NCBI RefSeq assembly: GCF_002210345.1
Contig: NZ_MWQI01000008.1
Span: 114,748-178,747 of the forward strand
DNA from: Fibrobacter sp. UWB4
GTDB lineage: Bacteria; Fibrobacterota; Fibrobacteria; Fibrobacterales; Fibrobacteraceae
Direction: 5' to 3'
Length of the DNA stretch: 64,000 bases
Shown here one piece after another: positions 1 through 9,564 of the stretch (position 1 is its first letter; every line of letters starts with the position of its first letter). The position numbers were made by a program, and so were the translations under genes. The notes beneath the pieces were generated by a model. That model made no database searches. It was not told where the DNA came from and saw only the letters and a program-made list of their open reading frames with translations.

Positions 1-415
1 AAATATTGCGGACCACGTTTAACGACTTCATCCATGAAATGAACGCACCTTTCTGTTGCGAGAACGCCATCGAGATTTCATTCTGCAAGTTTTTATGCAT
101 ACCTTCATAAAACTTGAGCATAGAACCAAAAGTCATAAGCTCTATAGCCATCCATAAAGGCAGACTTTCTTCACTATCACCGTATTTTGTTTTAAAAGCA
201 ACAACACAATAGCGTTCCCAAACCTGATCAAGATTCGTCCCCTCGACAAAGTCATCAGAATCAGGTTTTCGAAAAGGGAAAAGGTATCCAGACAAACGAT
301 AATAATTTATCCAATTCAGGCGTTCTATCAAAGTATCACGATTGCAAACAAGCCCCCGCCGTATCAGCAAGTCAGCCTGTTCTTCAACTGTCTTGTAGGT
401 CTTTGTATACAACAT
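1..415 (-). pseudogene. Abi-family (Abi_2) protein, C-terminus off the window, internally deleted
   Basis: The open frame starts at the ATG at 415 and runs off the left edge (138 codons visible). The N-terminal part has the Abi_2 (AbiD/AbiF-like abortive infection) pattern: a Tyr-Tyr-Arg-Leu-Ser-Gly-Tyr stretch near residue 40. Further on is the family's second block, PLWMAIELMTFGSMLKFYEG, then SQQKGAFISWMKSLNVVRNI. In known Abi_2 proteins these blocks are separated by roughly 60-80 more residues, including the Phe-Asp-Arg-x-Leu-Arg and Ile-Glu region. Here VWERYC is joined directly to VVAFKTKYG, so the core appears to have been lost by an in-frame deletion. The product is therefore probably inactive. 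Start context is weak. Confidence 0.7.
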
Positions 416-438
416 CACGCCCCTCACAAACCTACAAA

Positions 439-491
439 CAAAAAAACTCACCGAAGTAAGCTATGCGTTGCCGCATTGAAGCCCGGTGAGT
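439..491 (-). terminator. Intrinsic terminator of the aminotransferase gene
   Basis: ACTCACCG at 446-453 pairs with CGGTGAGT at 484-491, with a smaller inner stem (ATGCG/CGCAT). On the minus strand the stem is followed by a T-run. It lies about 195 bases beyond the aminotransferase stop and just before the Abi gene. Confidence 0.65.
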
Positions 492-529
492 ATGACATAT
501 ATAATATAACAAATTATCCACAGAAAAAC

Positions 530-680
530 AAGCCTTCTGCAAAGAAACACCCTGGAGTTCCCCAATCAAAGCAGGAATGACACGGATAAAGCCGCGGACA
601 GCCCAGATTATTCGGCTTCGCTCAGGACGACGAAGTGATGCATGGATTGCTTCGCTTTGCTCGCAATGACGTATTGTGTT
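530..680. repeat. Dispersed intergenic repeat (NCHPERSEG-like family)
   Basis: The gap between the terminator and the aminotransferase stop is filled with short palindromic units such as TTCGGCTTCGCTCAGGACGACG and CTTCGCTTTGCTCGCAATGACG (each quoted within one unit). These resemble the repeat remnants seen at about ten other gaps in the window. No gene is seen here; the small open frame across it reads through repeat. Confidence 0.55.
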
Positions 681-685
681 CATAA

Positions 686-1948
686 TCATTCAAAGCATTC
701 CTTGATGGTCTGGATGATGGAGTCTTGCTGTTCGGGGGTCATCTTGTTGTCGCTCGGGAGGCAGAGTCCACGGGCAAAGATGTCGGCGCCGTTGTCCTGG
801 CACTCGCCTGCGATGTAGGCGTTGGTGCGGGCGCGTCCGTTTCCGTTCGCGGTGATGAACGCGTGGCTCATGTACATGGGCTGCATGTGCATCGGTTTCC
901 AGATGGGGCGGCCTTCGGCGTTCATGGCGGCAATGCGCTCGAGAATCTCCGTCGGGCAGCTCTTGCCTTTTTCGTGGATGTACAAGGCTTCGGTTTCGCC
1001 GCGCACCTGCTTGCACATGGCGTTCTTGTCGATGATCAGGCAACTGAGCCAGAAGTTCGGTTCACTGTGTTCGGCGTCGTAGGGGTTCATCTGCACCGGG
1101 AGTCCCTTCAGGCCTTCCTTGTAGCGCATGTAGATGGCCTTTTTCTGGGCGATGTGTTCTTCGAGGTAGGGCATCTGGCCGCGCACCACGCCCGCGATCA
1201 CGTTGCTCATTCGGTAGTTGTAGCCGATTTCTTCGTGCTGATACCACGGGGCGGCCTCACGGCTCTGAGTGCTCCACTTGCGCACCTTCTCGGCGTCTTC
1301 CTTGCTGTCGGTGAGGAACATGCCGCCACTAGAACCGGTGATGATCTTGTTGCCGTTAAAGCTGATGGCGCTGTAGTCGCCAAAGTTGCCGGTCTGCTTG
1401 CCCTTGTAGCTTGCGCCGAAGCTTTCAGCGGCGTCTTCGATGAGGAGGGCGTTATGCTTTTTGCAGATGGCGCGGATTTCGTCAACGCGAGCCGGGGTTC
1501 CGTAGAGGTGCACGAGTACCACCAGGCGCACGTCCGGATAAATTTCGAAGGCTTTCTCGAGGGCGACCGGGTCCATGTTCCAGGTTTTGTATTCGGTGTC
1601 GATGAACACGGCCTCGCCATTCTCGTAGGCGATGGGGTTCACGGTGGCATCGAACGTCATGTCGCTGCAGAACACCTTGTGATTCTGGAGCGCTCCGGTG
1701 CCGGCCTTGGGCATGCCGTAGAGCGCTTCGCCAGCGAGCTTAGTGCAGAGGTGGAGCGCGGCCGTGCCTGCGGAGAGAGCGACGGCGTACTTGCAGCCGA
1801 CCTTCTCGGCGGCGAGGCGTTCGACCTCGTTGATGTTCGCGCCGACGGTGCTCATCCAGTTGGTTTCGTAAGCCTCGGTGACGTACCTAATTTCGTCGCC
1901 GTGCATCGTGGGGCTAGAGAGCCAGACCTTCTTCTCGAAACGCGTCAT
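686..1948 (-). CDS. DegT/DnrJ/EryC1/StrS-family PLP-dependent aminotransferase
   Basis: A 420-residue protein of the sugar aminotransferase family, which usually transfers an amino group to a nucleotide-linked keto-sugar for surface polysaccharide or glycan synthesis. Visible features are the N-terminal block LSSPTMHGDEIRYVTEAY, the cofactor-binding ALSAGTAALHL segment, an EDAAESFGA segment with the Asp that contacts PLP, and SFNGNKIITGSSGG with the Schiff-base Lys. Length suits the family (about 370-430). The start at 1948 is the first ATG giving the full N-terminal block. It stands alone, with an intrinsic terminator downstream, so its substrate cannot be inferred from neighbours; a PglE/LegC-like role is possible. 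Confidence 0.85.
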   Translation of the reverse strand: MTRFEKKVWLSSPTMHGDEIRYVTEAYETNWMSTVGANINEVERLAAEKVGCKYAVALSAGTAALHLCTKLAGEALYGMPKAGTGALQNHKVFCSDMTFDATVNPIAYENGEAVFIDTEYKTWNMDPVALEKAFEIYPDVRLVVLVHLYGTPARVDEIRAICKKHNALLIEDAAESFGASYKGKQTGNFGDYSAISFNGNKIITGSSGGMFLTDSKEDAEKVRKWSTQSREAAPWYQHEEIGYNYRMSNVIAGVVRGQMPYLEEHIAQKKAIYMRYKEGLKGLPVQMNPYDAEHSEPNFWLSCLIIDKNAMCKQVRGETEALYIHEKGKSCPTEILERIAAMNAEGRPIWKPMHMQPMYMSHAFITANGNGRARTNAYIAGECQDNGADIFARGLCLPSDNKMTPEQQDSIIQTIKECFE

Positions 1949-2125
1949 GGATTACCGCAACCTCGGGATATTCCGGCCAACATTTGTGTATAGCGACCAC
2001 CGCTATCCCTTGTCCGGCCGGACGTGGAACTATTTGCAGCAAATTATAGTAATATTATTGTAATTTTGAAGGTTTACTACCAATTTAATGACAGAAATCT
2101 TACTTTTTTGAGTTGCGGGAGGAGA

Positions 2126-3190
2126 TTACTCCCCCAATATCCATTCGCCAAAGAACGGATCTTCGAGTCCATAGCCAGTTGTCTTGATGACATATCCCTG
2201 CTTCAGCAGGCGCTTGATGGAGCTGAACAAGGTACTGGACGCCACCGACCGGTCTGCCATAGGGTTACTCCTATTGGCAAGTGCGATCATCACCTTGCGG
2301 TCGGTGCGATTCATATTCGCCCACAGGCGCTCATAGTCCAGAGAATGTTCCTCCACCTGCTTCTTTATGGCATACGCCACTGGATTTTCCTTTATCTTGC
2401 CATACTCGATAGCGTTATAGACCGCAGCCGAGAGCTGCTGCGTGTAGTAAGGGTGCACATCCGTAAACTTCAGAATTTCTTCGGTAATGGAGGCCTTCTG
2501 TGGAGCGGGCATATCAGGCAAGCGGCTTTCAATGTAGGCATAGAAGTCCCCATACGGGATTTTTTTCAGGTTCATACGTTCACCAAAATGGAAAAACGGG
2601 GACTTTTTCTTTTCGAAGATTTCTTCCATCATAGATTCCTGGCTACCCATAAAAATGTAGTTCAGCCCCTTTTGCCGTTGCATAATGGCACGCAGCTGTC
2701 TTGCCAAGGTCTTGTCGATGGAGTTCACTTCCTGGAATTCATCGAACACAACAATAAGCCGGTTCTTCACAGAAGACACCTTCTCCAACAGATCCAAAGA
2801 ATCCTCCAGCATGGCGGAAGACTTGCCCACCGAAGGGACAAAACTCACATCCATACCTTCAGTCATCGGGTTATAAGAGAGCGTAGGCACAACACGGAAA
2901 AACTTCATAAGATGCTTGATTTTTTCGAACTTATGTATCCGGAACACCTGACGCAAGATCTGAGAGGCCAAGTCCTCCACATTTAGCACTTTCATGAAAT
3001 CGATGGTTATGGACGGGCGACCAATCTGCTGTAGAGCCTTAGCCACCAAGCTGCTCTTACCAAACCTACGGGGAGATATCAAAACTAGGTGGTTTTCGCT
3101 ATCCAGCATCTGCTTGATTTGTTCCAGCTCATTCACGCGATCCGTGAAATATTCGTCTTCGACGATGGTACCAAACTTAAACGGGTTCAT
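2126..3190 (-). CDS. AAA ATPase (ATPase_2/STAND-like) with C-terminal winged helix
   Basis: A 354-residue ATPase. The chosen ATG at 3190 follows a clear AAGGAG ribosome site; an upstream in-frame ATG at 3253 lies inside an inverted repeat and is less likely. Order of motifs: FTDRVNELEQIKQML (helix before the P-loop), Walker A SPRRFGKSS, Walker B LIVVFDEFQEV, sensor-like IFMGSQESMM, and a C-terminal segment that looks like a winged helix (SVASSTLFSSIKRLLKQGYV). Members of this family are widespread in bacteria and archaea, often ORFan-like, and their function is mostly unknown. A paralogue with the same layout lies at 38169-39287, and both genes have TGCGAAA-type inverted repeats before the start. 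Confidence 0.8.
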   Translation of the reverse strand: MNPFKFGTIVEDEYFTDRVNELEQIKQMLDSENHLVLISPRRFGKSSLVAKALQQIGRPSITIDFMKVLNVEDLASQILRQVFRIHKFEKIKHLMKFFRVVPTLSYNPMTEGMDVSFVPSVGKSSAMLEDSLDLLEKVSSVKNRLIVVFDEFQEVNSIDKTLARQLRAIMQRQKGLNYIFMGSQESMMEEIFEKKKSPFFHFGERMNLKKIPYGDFYAYIESRLPDMPAPQKASITEEILKFTDVHPYYTQQLSAAVYNAIEYGKIKENPVAYAIKKQVEEHSLDYERLWANMNRTDRKVMIALANRSNPMADRSVASSTLFSSIKRLLKQGYVIKTTGYGLEDPFFGEWILGE

Positions 3191-3220
3191 AAGCTGCTCC
3201 TTAAAATTCAATTCCACTCT

Positions 3221-3253
3221 ATGCGAAAATTTTCGATGCGAAAAATTTCGCAT
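3221..3253. promoter_or_regulatory. Inverted repeats upstream of the first AAA ATPase
   Basis: CGAAAATTTTCG at 3224-3235 is a perfect palindrome. Next to it ATGCGAAA (3236-3243) and TTTCGCAT (3246-3253) form a perfect 8-bp inverted repeat with a 2-base centre. The pair sits 31-63 bases before the ATPase start, where an operator would be. A similar arrangement precedes the second ATPase. Confidence 0.5.
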
Positions 3254-3426
3254 TACAAGTTAATATAGTTTAAACAACTATTTTATGCAACATACACACA
3301 CCCAAAAGTGTAAAGAATGGGCTGCAGCAAAGAACGCAGTTTCATTTTTAAACATTCGAGTTTCATTTCAATACACTACACCCAAAAATCACCCTTGATT
3401 TGCGTTCTTGCGCGGGGAAACCGGTT

Positions 3427-3442
3427 TTGGCACGGAAATTGC
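3427..3442 (+). promoter_or_regulatory. sigma54-type (-24/-12) promoter before groES
   Basis: TTGGCACGGAAATTGC matches the sigma54 consensus TTGGCACGnnnnTTGC with the invariant GG (3429-3430) and GC (3441-3442) separated by exactly 10 bases. The expected start of transcription is about 3454, giving a 5' leader of about 90 bases. No CIRCE element (TTAGCACTC/GAGTGCTAA) is visible, so HrcA control is not supported. Confidence 0.5.
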
Positions 3443-3493
3443 TTTAAAAGGGTCGAACAAGAAAATGGTCCAATTTGGAACAGCTCCAACAAT

Positions 3494-3530
3494 CAATTGG
3501 GCCAAGCAATTTAACTGGGCAAAAGCCCAA
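3494..3530 (+). promoter_or_regulatory. Hairpin-forming groES leader
   Basis: TGGGC-AAAA-GCCCA lies immediately before the AAGAGG ribosome site, and an upstream TTGGGC can pair with the same GCCCAA, giving two mutually exclusive folds. Such an arrangement could act as an RNA thermometer or attenuator. This is inference from pairing only. Confidence 0.3.
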
Positions 3531-3545
3531 AAGAGGATAAAAATA

Positions 3546-3827
3546 ATGATCAAGCCTTTAGCAGATCGAATCGTTGTCAAGCCGGCTGAAGCCGAACAGA
3601 AGACCTCCTCCGGTCTCTTCATTCCGGATAATGCAAAAGAAAAGCCGATGCAGGGTAAGGTCGTGGCCGTAGGTCCGGGTCGCAAGAACGACAAGGGCGA
3701 AGTCGTCGCTATGGAAGTCAAGGTTGGCGACGTGGTGCTTTACGGCAAATATAGCGGTACTGAAGTTACCGTCGACGGAGAAAACTTCCTCATCGTCAAG
3801 GAATCCGACGTTATCGCTACTTTGTAG
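3546..3827 (+). CDS. groES: Co-chaperonin GroES (Hsp10)
   Basis: 93 residues, the usual length. It begins [20 protein letters not shown], contains the mobile-loop segment [15 protein letters not shown] that binds GroEL, and has GKVVAVGPG and [15 protein letters not shown] typical of Cpn10. The start at 3546 follows AAGAGG; longer in-frame starts add unrelated sequence. It forms the heptameric lid of the cytoplasmic folding chamber and is followed 146 bases later by groEL in the same direction. The promoter region has a sigma54-like element rather than CIRCE. Confidence 0.97.
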   Translation: MIKPLADRIVVKPAEAEQKTSSGLFIPDNAKEKPMQGKVVAVGPGRKNDKGEVVAMEVKVGDVVLYGKYSGTEVTVDGENFLIVKESDVIATL

Positions 3828-3828
3828 T

Positions 3829-5608
<1,780 letters not shown>

Positions 5609-5621
5609 TCAACCGCAGAAT

Positions 5622-5652
5622 GCGCGCAAATGTCAAACGACAAGTGCGCGCG
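5622..5652 (+). other. Stem-loop downstream of groEL
   Basis: GCGCGC (5622-5627) pairs with GCGCGC (5647-5652), with an inner TGTC/GACA stem. No T-run follows. It may protect the 3' end of the groESL message ahead of the true terminator. Confidence 0.45.
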
Positions 5653-5681
5653 ACCTAGAATTTCATATTCTAACTCCACTG

Positions 5682-5716
5682 AAATCCCGACTCTCACGAG
5701 TTCGGGATTTTTTTTT
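5682..5716 (+). terminator. groESL intrinsic terminator
   Basis: AAATCCCGA (5682-5690) pairs with TCGGGATTT (5702-5710), followed by a run of T. Confidence 0.85.
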
Positions 5717-5732
5717 CGATTAATTCATTCGC

Positions 5733-6524
5733 TTAGTTCAAATAAAAACTTAATCCGCCTGTAAAGCCATAACTAGCAATACTACCTTCAACAAGCGACA
5801 TTACGAAACCAGCACTCACTTCAACCCAATAGAACCTATACCCCATCGTAAAATAGTTCGAATGAATTCCAGAAAGGTCCGGACTCCCCCCTTCAATTTC
5901 GGGACTTGGCGCATAGATGCTCAGGCTATAGTTTAAAAAGAAATCGCCAAATATCAAACCGGCAAATCCACCACCAAATAAAGACGTGCTAAGGCCGTGA
6001 CTTTCATTTGAAAAAGAATCACATTTATCATCGCTAAATAAAACAACTTCGCAATGCTCCCCCACATAATCGGCATCGAAGTTTTGGAGGTAAACCCCAA
6101 TGAAAAATCCAAATTCAACGTGTGAAAAGTTGCCACCAAATGAGAAGTGGTGGTATATGCCGTTGTTGTACCCTAAGCCTGTCCCCCAAAAGGCACTATT
6201 AGCCTTGTAAAAGAAGTCAGCCTTGCCCGTAAATTCGACACCGCCCATTTTATAAAGCCAATCCGGTTCCACACTCTCTTTTGACTTATTTTTTGAATTT
6301 GACGTTTCTGGAGTAATCTTTACATCTCTTCGCGTATTACTATTAATTTTACCCGTAACACGCCAAGAAGCGGAATGTGGTTGTTGATAAGTATTTGCCC
6401 CATGGACTTCGGGCGCTTCAGAAGCCGTCATATGCAGCTTTTGAAAATGCGTATTGATACACCCCGTAGAGACTAGAGCAAACAAAGAGCAAAATACCGG
6501 AAAAAGAGCACGCTTTAAATTCAT
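5733..6524 (-). CDS. Outer-envelope lipoprotein, possibly a small beta-barrel
   Basis: 263 residues from the ATG at 6524, chosen because it gives a typical lipoprotein signal (MNLKRALFPVFCSLF, lipobox LVSTGC with the modified Cys at about residue 22). The body has alternating aromatic/glycine strands (GLGYNNGIYHHFSFGG, VEFGFFIGVYLQ, NYFTMGYRFYWVEVSAGF) and ends in an aromatic-flanked strand GLSFYLN, which suggests beta structure in the outer membrane. A longer frame from 6563 would place extra hydrophobic residues before the signal. I do not recognise a family. It reads towards groEL and has no evident partner. Confidence 0.65.
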   Translation of the reverse strand: MNLKRALFPVFCSLFALVSTGCINTHFQKLHMTASEAPEVHGANTYQQPHSASWRVTGKINSNTRRDVKITPETSNSKNKSKESVEPDWLYKMGGVEFTGKADFFYKANSAFWGTGLGYNNGIYHHFSFGGNFSHVEFGFFIGVYLQNFDADYVGEHCEVVLFSDDKCDSFSNESHGLSTSLFGGGFAGLIFGDFFLNYSLSIYAPSPEIEGGSPDLSGIHSNYFTMGYRFYWVEVSAGFVMSLVEGSIASYGFTGGLSFYLN

Positions 6525-6570
6525 ACTTACAAAATAAGTAAAAAGCGAAGCAAAGAAAAACAATTATACG

Positions 6571-6598
6571 CAAAAAAGGAGCCCGCGCAGGCTCCTTT
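6571..6598 (-). terminator. PBP1A intrinsic terminator
   Basis: AAAGGAGCC (6575-6583) pairs with GGCTCCTTT (6590-6598); on the minus strand a T-run follows. It lies about 45 bases after the PBP1A stop. Confidence 0.8.
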
Positions 6599-6602
6599 AA
6601 AT

Positions 6603-6642
6603 TTCATCTAATAGCCAATGACTAACGACCAATAGCCAATCG
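6603..6642. repeat. 7-bp repeat array after the PBP1A gene
   Basis: Units CTAATAG, CCAATGA, CTAACGA, CCAATAG, CCAATCG follow one another with a strict 7-bp period between the PBP1A stop and its terminator. Confidence 0.7.
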
Positions 6643-9033
6643 CTAGAACATCTTTCTCGTGTTGCGCTTGGGAGCAGGGGCCGCGTCATTGCCCTTCCCT
6701 TTCTTCTTGGGCTGCGGGGCTTCGTAGCGGTTGTTTTCGACAACGCTTTTGTTGCTAAACAGCGTTGCGTTATCAGCAGACTTTGTCTGCGACGAGAAGT
6801 GGTTGCCATCGCAACGTTCCGTCGGGCCGTAGCCCGCCGTGTAGAGGCAGTAAGTCTTTTCAGAGCAGAACTCACCTGCGATAAGACCCGTGTGGTTGCA
6901 GATGCCACGGCTAATCACTCCAGGCGGAACCGGGAACGGGAGCTTCGGCAAATCCTTGTGCAACTTAGTCATCGTGGCCATCCAAATCGGGAGAGCGTCT
7001 TCGGTACCCGTATGACCGGCACCCATGGTCCCCGGCGTATCGGAACCGACCCACACGCCCATCGTGTACTGCTTCGTAAAGCCGATGTACCACGTATCCG
7101 TGTAATCGTTCGTCGTTCCCGTCTTACCACCGCTCGGGTGGCGGAAACCGGAGTTCCAGACGCGGGCAGCCGTACCACGAACGTTCACGTCCTTGAGCAT
7201 ATCGACCATCAGGTATGCCGAAGCCGGGCGCAAGACTTCATGTTCGACCTTAGAATTCTTTTCGACAATTTCGCCATTGCGGTCCACGATGGATTCAATC
7301 ATGTACGGTTCGATGCGGTTACCACCGTTCGGGAACACGGTGTAAGCAGACGTCATTTCCATAAGCGTTGCACCCACGGAACCAAGCGCCAAGCTCGGGA
7401 CCGCCTGCAACGGAGCACGCTTGATGCCGAACTTGCGAGCGTAGTTCACCACGTTGCTGAGACCGTACTTCATACCGGTCAAAATGGCAGGAAGGTTCTT
7501 GGACTTGTACAGAGCGCGACGAAGCGTCATCATGCCTTCGAAGTCATGTTCGAAGTTACCCGGGCGCCAGACCTTGTTCGGGTTCTTGTCATCCGGATCC
7601 GGAATCGTCACCGGCTGGTCGTTCACGGAGTCGCAGGGGCTAGCGCCGTTGTCCATTGCGGTCGAATAGACAATCGGCTTGAACGAAGAACCCGGCTGGC
7701 GTAAGGACTGCACGGCACGGTTCCACTTGGACTTGTTGAAGTCGCTACCGCCCACCATGGCACGGATTGCACCAGTCTCATTCTCAATTATAATTGCGGC
7801 TACTTCTGCGTGATGATAACGGATACTGTCCGGGAAACGGGCATACTGGCCACGCTTGTTGCGGACAGTATCAGCCGCGAGATATTCCTTCTTGAAGAGC
7901 GTATAGACGCTATCGAAGTGCGCAACGACGCTGTCTTCAGGCATGTCATACTTCTTGGTGAGCTGGAGTCTGCGAGTAGCGCGGTACTTGATGCGGCGAC
8001 GGACACGTTCAACCTGTGCATAGGCGACACTGTCAAGGAACGCCTGGATTTCCGGATCAATCGTACTATAGACGGACACGCCATCGGCATAGAGCGAATT
8101 TTCACCGTACTTCTTTTCCATGTACTTGCGTATTTCTTCGAAGAAATAAAGGCCCGTTCCGGTCACGTCTTCTTTCTTGGCGAGCACAATCGGCTCTTCA
8201 ATATACTTGCGGTATTCCTCGTTCGTGATGTAGCCGGCATCGCGCATGGCATAGAGCACAGTGTTACGGCGGCGCTTGGAAGCCTTCGGATGACGGTCGG
8301 GGCGGTACGTTTCGGGGCGCTGCAACATGCCCGCGAGCACAGCGTATTCCGGGATAGAAAGGCTATCGAGCGGCTTGCCGAAGTAGAACTTGCCTGCCGC
8401 CTGGAAACCGTAGTTACCGCCAGCGAGGTAAACTTCGTTCATGTAGAATTCGAGAATTTCTTCCTTCGTGTAGGTCTGTTCGATGCGGATAGCCGTCATC
8501 ATTTCCTTGATCTTACGGGAAAGCGAGCGTTCCGGCGTGAGGAAGAGGAGCTTGGTGAGCTGCTGCGTCAAGGTCGATGCACCGCGGAGCTTGTTGCCCG
8601 AGACGGCACTTTCGATAAGCGCAGACGGAATCGCCCAAACGTTCATGCCCCAGTGCTTGTAGAACGCACGGTCTTCGGTCGCCATCACGGCATGGATCGC
8701 ATTCACCGGAATCGAGTCGATGGAAGTCCATTCGCGACGTTCCACGAAGTATTCGTGCGCAATTTGGCCATCCTTGTCGTAAATGTTCGTCACGAGTCGC
8801 GGATTAATCTGCTCGAGCTGCGAAAGCGACGGCAGTTCCGGCGAATAATGAATGTAGACGGCCAGCGCAGCGATAAACGCCACGAAAATCGGGCACATGA
8901 AAATAAAGAACCAACGGAAAATCTTGTTGGCAAAGGCAATCTTCACCACGCTCCAAATTTTCTGCCAAACGAGGGAACCATACTTGACGATGGCCGCACC
9001 TAAAATCTTCATGAATGATTTGAACTTATCCAT
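6643..9033 (-). CDS. mrcA: Penicillin-binding protein 1A (GT51 transglycosylase plus transpeptidase)
   Basis: 796 residues, the usual bifunctional class A PBP size. A transmembrane helix spans about 40-62. The glycosyltransferase domain has ATEDRAFYKHWG with catalytic Glu120, RGASTLTQQL and LEFYMNEVYLAGGNYG. The transpeptidase domain has SxxK in QPGSSFKPIVY, SxN in YKSKNLPA, and KTGT at 637. The Lys/Pro-rich tail is cytoplasm-distal and low in complexity. It polymerises and cross-links lipid II on the outer face of the inner membrane. Upstream on the same strand lie 21-bp direct repeats (9147-9230) and a CAAAAATA element (9062-9069), which is TATTTTTG on the coding strand. Also called ponA or pbpA in other species. 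Confidence 0.95.
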   Translation of the reverse strand: MDKFKSFMKILGAAIVKYGSLVWQKIWSVVKIAFANKIFRWFFIFMCPIFVAFIAALAVYIHYSPELPSLSQLEQINPRLVTNIYDKDGQIAHEYFVERREWTSIDSIPVNAIHAVMATEDRAFYKHWGMNVWAIPSALIESAVSGNKLRGASTLTQQLTKLLFLTPERSLSRKIKEMMTAIRIEQTYTKEEILEFYMNEVYLAGGNYGFQAAGKFYFGKPLDSLSIPEYAVLAGMLQRPETYRPDRHPKASKRRRNTVLYAMRDAGYITNEEYRKYIEEPIVLAKKEDVTGTGLYFFEEIRKYMEKKYGENSLYADGVSVYSTIDPEIQAFLDSVAYAQVERVRRRIKYRATRRLQLTKKYDMPEDSVVAHFDSVYTLFKKEYLAADTVRNKRGQYARFPDSIRYHHAEVAAIIIENETGAIRAMVGGSDFNKSKWNRAVQSLRQPGSSFKPIVYSTAMDNGASPCDSVNDQPVTIPDPDDKNPNKVWRPGNFEHDFEGMMTLRRALYKSKNLPAILTGMKYGLSNVVNYARKFGIKRAPLQAVPSLALGSVGATLMEMTSAYTVFPNGGNRIEPYMIESIVDRNGEIVEKNSKVEHEVLRPASAYLMVDMLKDVNVRGTAARVWNSGFRHPSGGKTGTTNDYTDTWYIGFTKQYTMGVWVGSDTPGTMGAGHTGTEDALPIWMATMTKLHKDLPKLPFPVPPGVISRGICNHTGLIAGEFCSEKTYCLYTAGYGPTERCDGNHFSSQTKSADNATLFSNKSVVENNRYEAPQPKKKGKGNDAAPAPKRNTRKMF

Positions 9034-9111
9034 TTTAAGTCACACTAAAAAAGTTTGGGGACAAAAATAGCTAATCCGGGCGACCTATTAGTTATACGGG
9101 AGCGCAATTAG

Positions 9112-9230
9112 GGGTTAAATAGGGGTTAATTCGGACATACATACAATCAAAACGGGAATGCAAGTAGTCAAAACAAGAACAAAAATGGTCAAAACAGGAA
9201 TAAAAGCCGCAAAAACAGGAGTGCGCGGGA
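9112..9230. repeat. Four 21-bp direct repeats between PBP1A and tRNA-Arg
   Basis: Copies start at 9147, 9168, 9189 and 9210; each begins TCAAAAC (or CAAAAAC) and then a GGGAA/AGGAA-like block, with exactly 21-bp spacing, i.e. two helical turns. Just before them TAGGGGTTAA occurs twice (about 9112-9132). The spacing is what would be expected of a multi-site protein-binding region; it is also three times 7, so the array may belong to the 7-bp repeat class. Confidence 0.6.
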
Positions 9231-9279
9231 AGTACGCGAAAAATTTTTCAAAAAAAATCATTTTTTTTGCACTTTACCC

Positions 9280-9309
9280 TTGACATTATTTTCGATTATT
9301 CTATATTTG
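9280..9309 (+). promoter_or_regulatory. tRNA-Arg promoter
   Basis: TTGACA (9280-9285), 16 bases, then TATATT within TATATTTG (9302-9309). The sequence fits both a sigma70-type promoter and the TAnnTTTG element known from Bacteroidota. Confidence 0.75.
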
Positions 9310-9343
9310 GACCCGTCAACGAGAGAAGACAACAAAACAAAAC

Positions 9344-9417
<74 letters not shown>

Positions 9418-9421
9418 GAAG

Positions 9422-9457
9422 AAAAGGTTAGTCGCAAGACTAGCCTTTTCTGTTTTT
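9422..9457 (+). terminator. tRNA-Arg terminator
   Basis: AAAAGGTTAGTC (9422-9433), loop GCAA, GACTAGCCTTTT (9438-9449), then CTGTTTTTG. One G-U pair. Confidence 0.85.
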
Positions 9458-9485
9458 GTTTACTAAGAAAATGCGCGACGCACTC

Positions 9486-9513
9486 GTGATTCCGGCCTCC
9501 GAGCCGGAATCAC
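9486..9513. other. Perfect 11-bp hairpin between tRNA-Arg and rnhB
   Basis: GTGATTCCGGC (9486-9496) pairs with GCCGGAATCAC (9503-9513) around CTCCGA. It has no T-run and resembles the palindromic units of the dispersed repeats. Confidence 0.5.
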
Positions 9514-9515
9514 AA

Positions 9516-9542
9516 CAAAAAGCCCCGGAACAAAGTCCGGGG
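9516..9542 (-). terminator. rnhB intrinsic terminator
   Basis: CCCCGGA (9523-9529) pairs with TCCGGGG (9536-9542); on the minus strand the stem is followed by CTTTTTG. Confidence 0.75.
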
Positions 9543-9564
9543 TGACTGCATTAAGATAAAAGCC

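Noticed and set aside
432..689. 85-codon open frame overlapping the aminotransferase stop
   Set aside because: It reads through dispersed repeat sequence (CEQSEAIHASLRRPERSR-type peptide) and a terminator hairpin.
725..1993. 422-codon open frame antisense to the aminotransferase gene
   Set aside because: Mirror frame of a codon-biased gene; no recognisable domain and no ribosome site.
3300..3545. CIRCE/HrcA operator before groES
   Set aside because: No TTAGCACTC-N9-GAGTGCTAA or near match was found.
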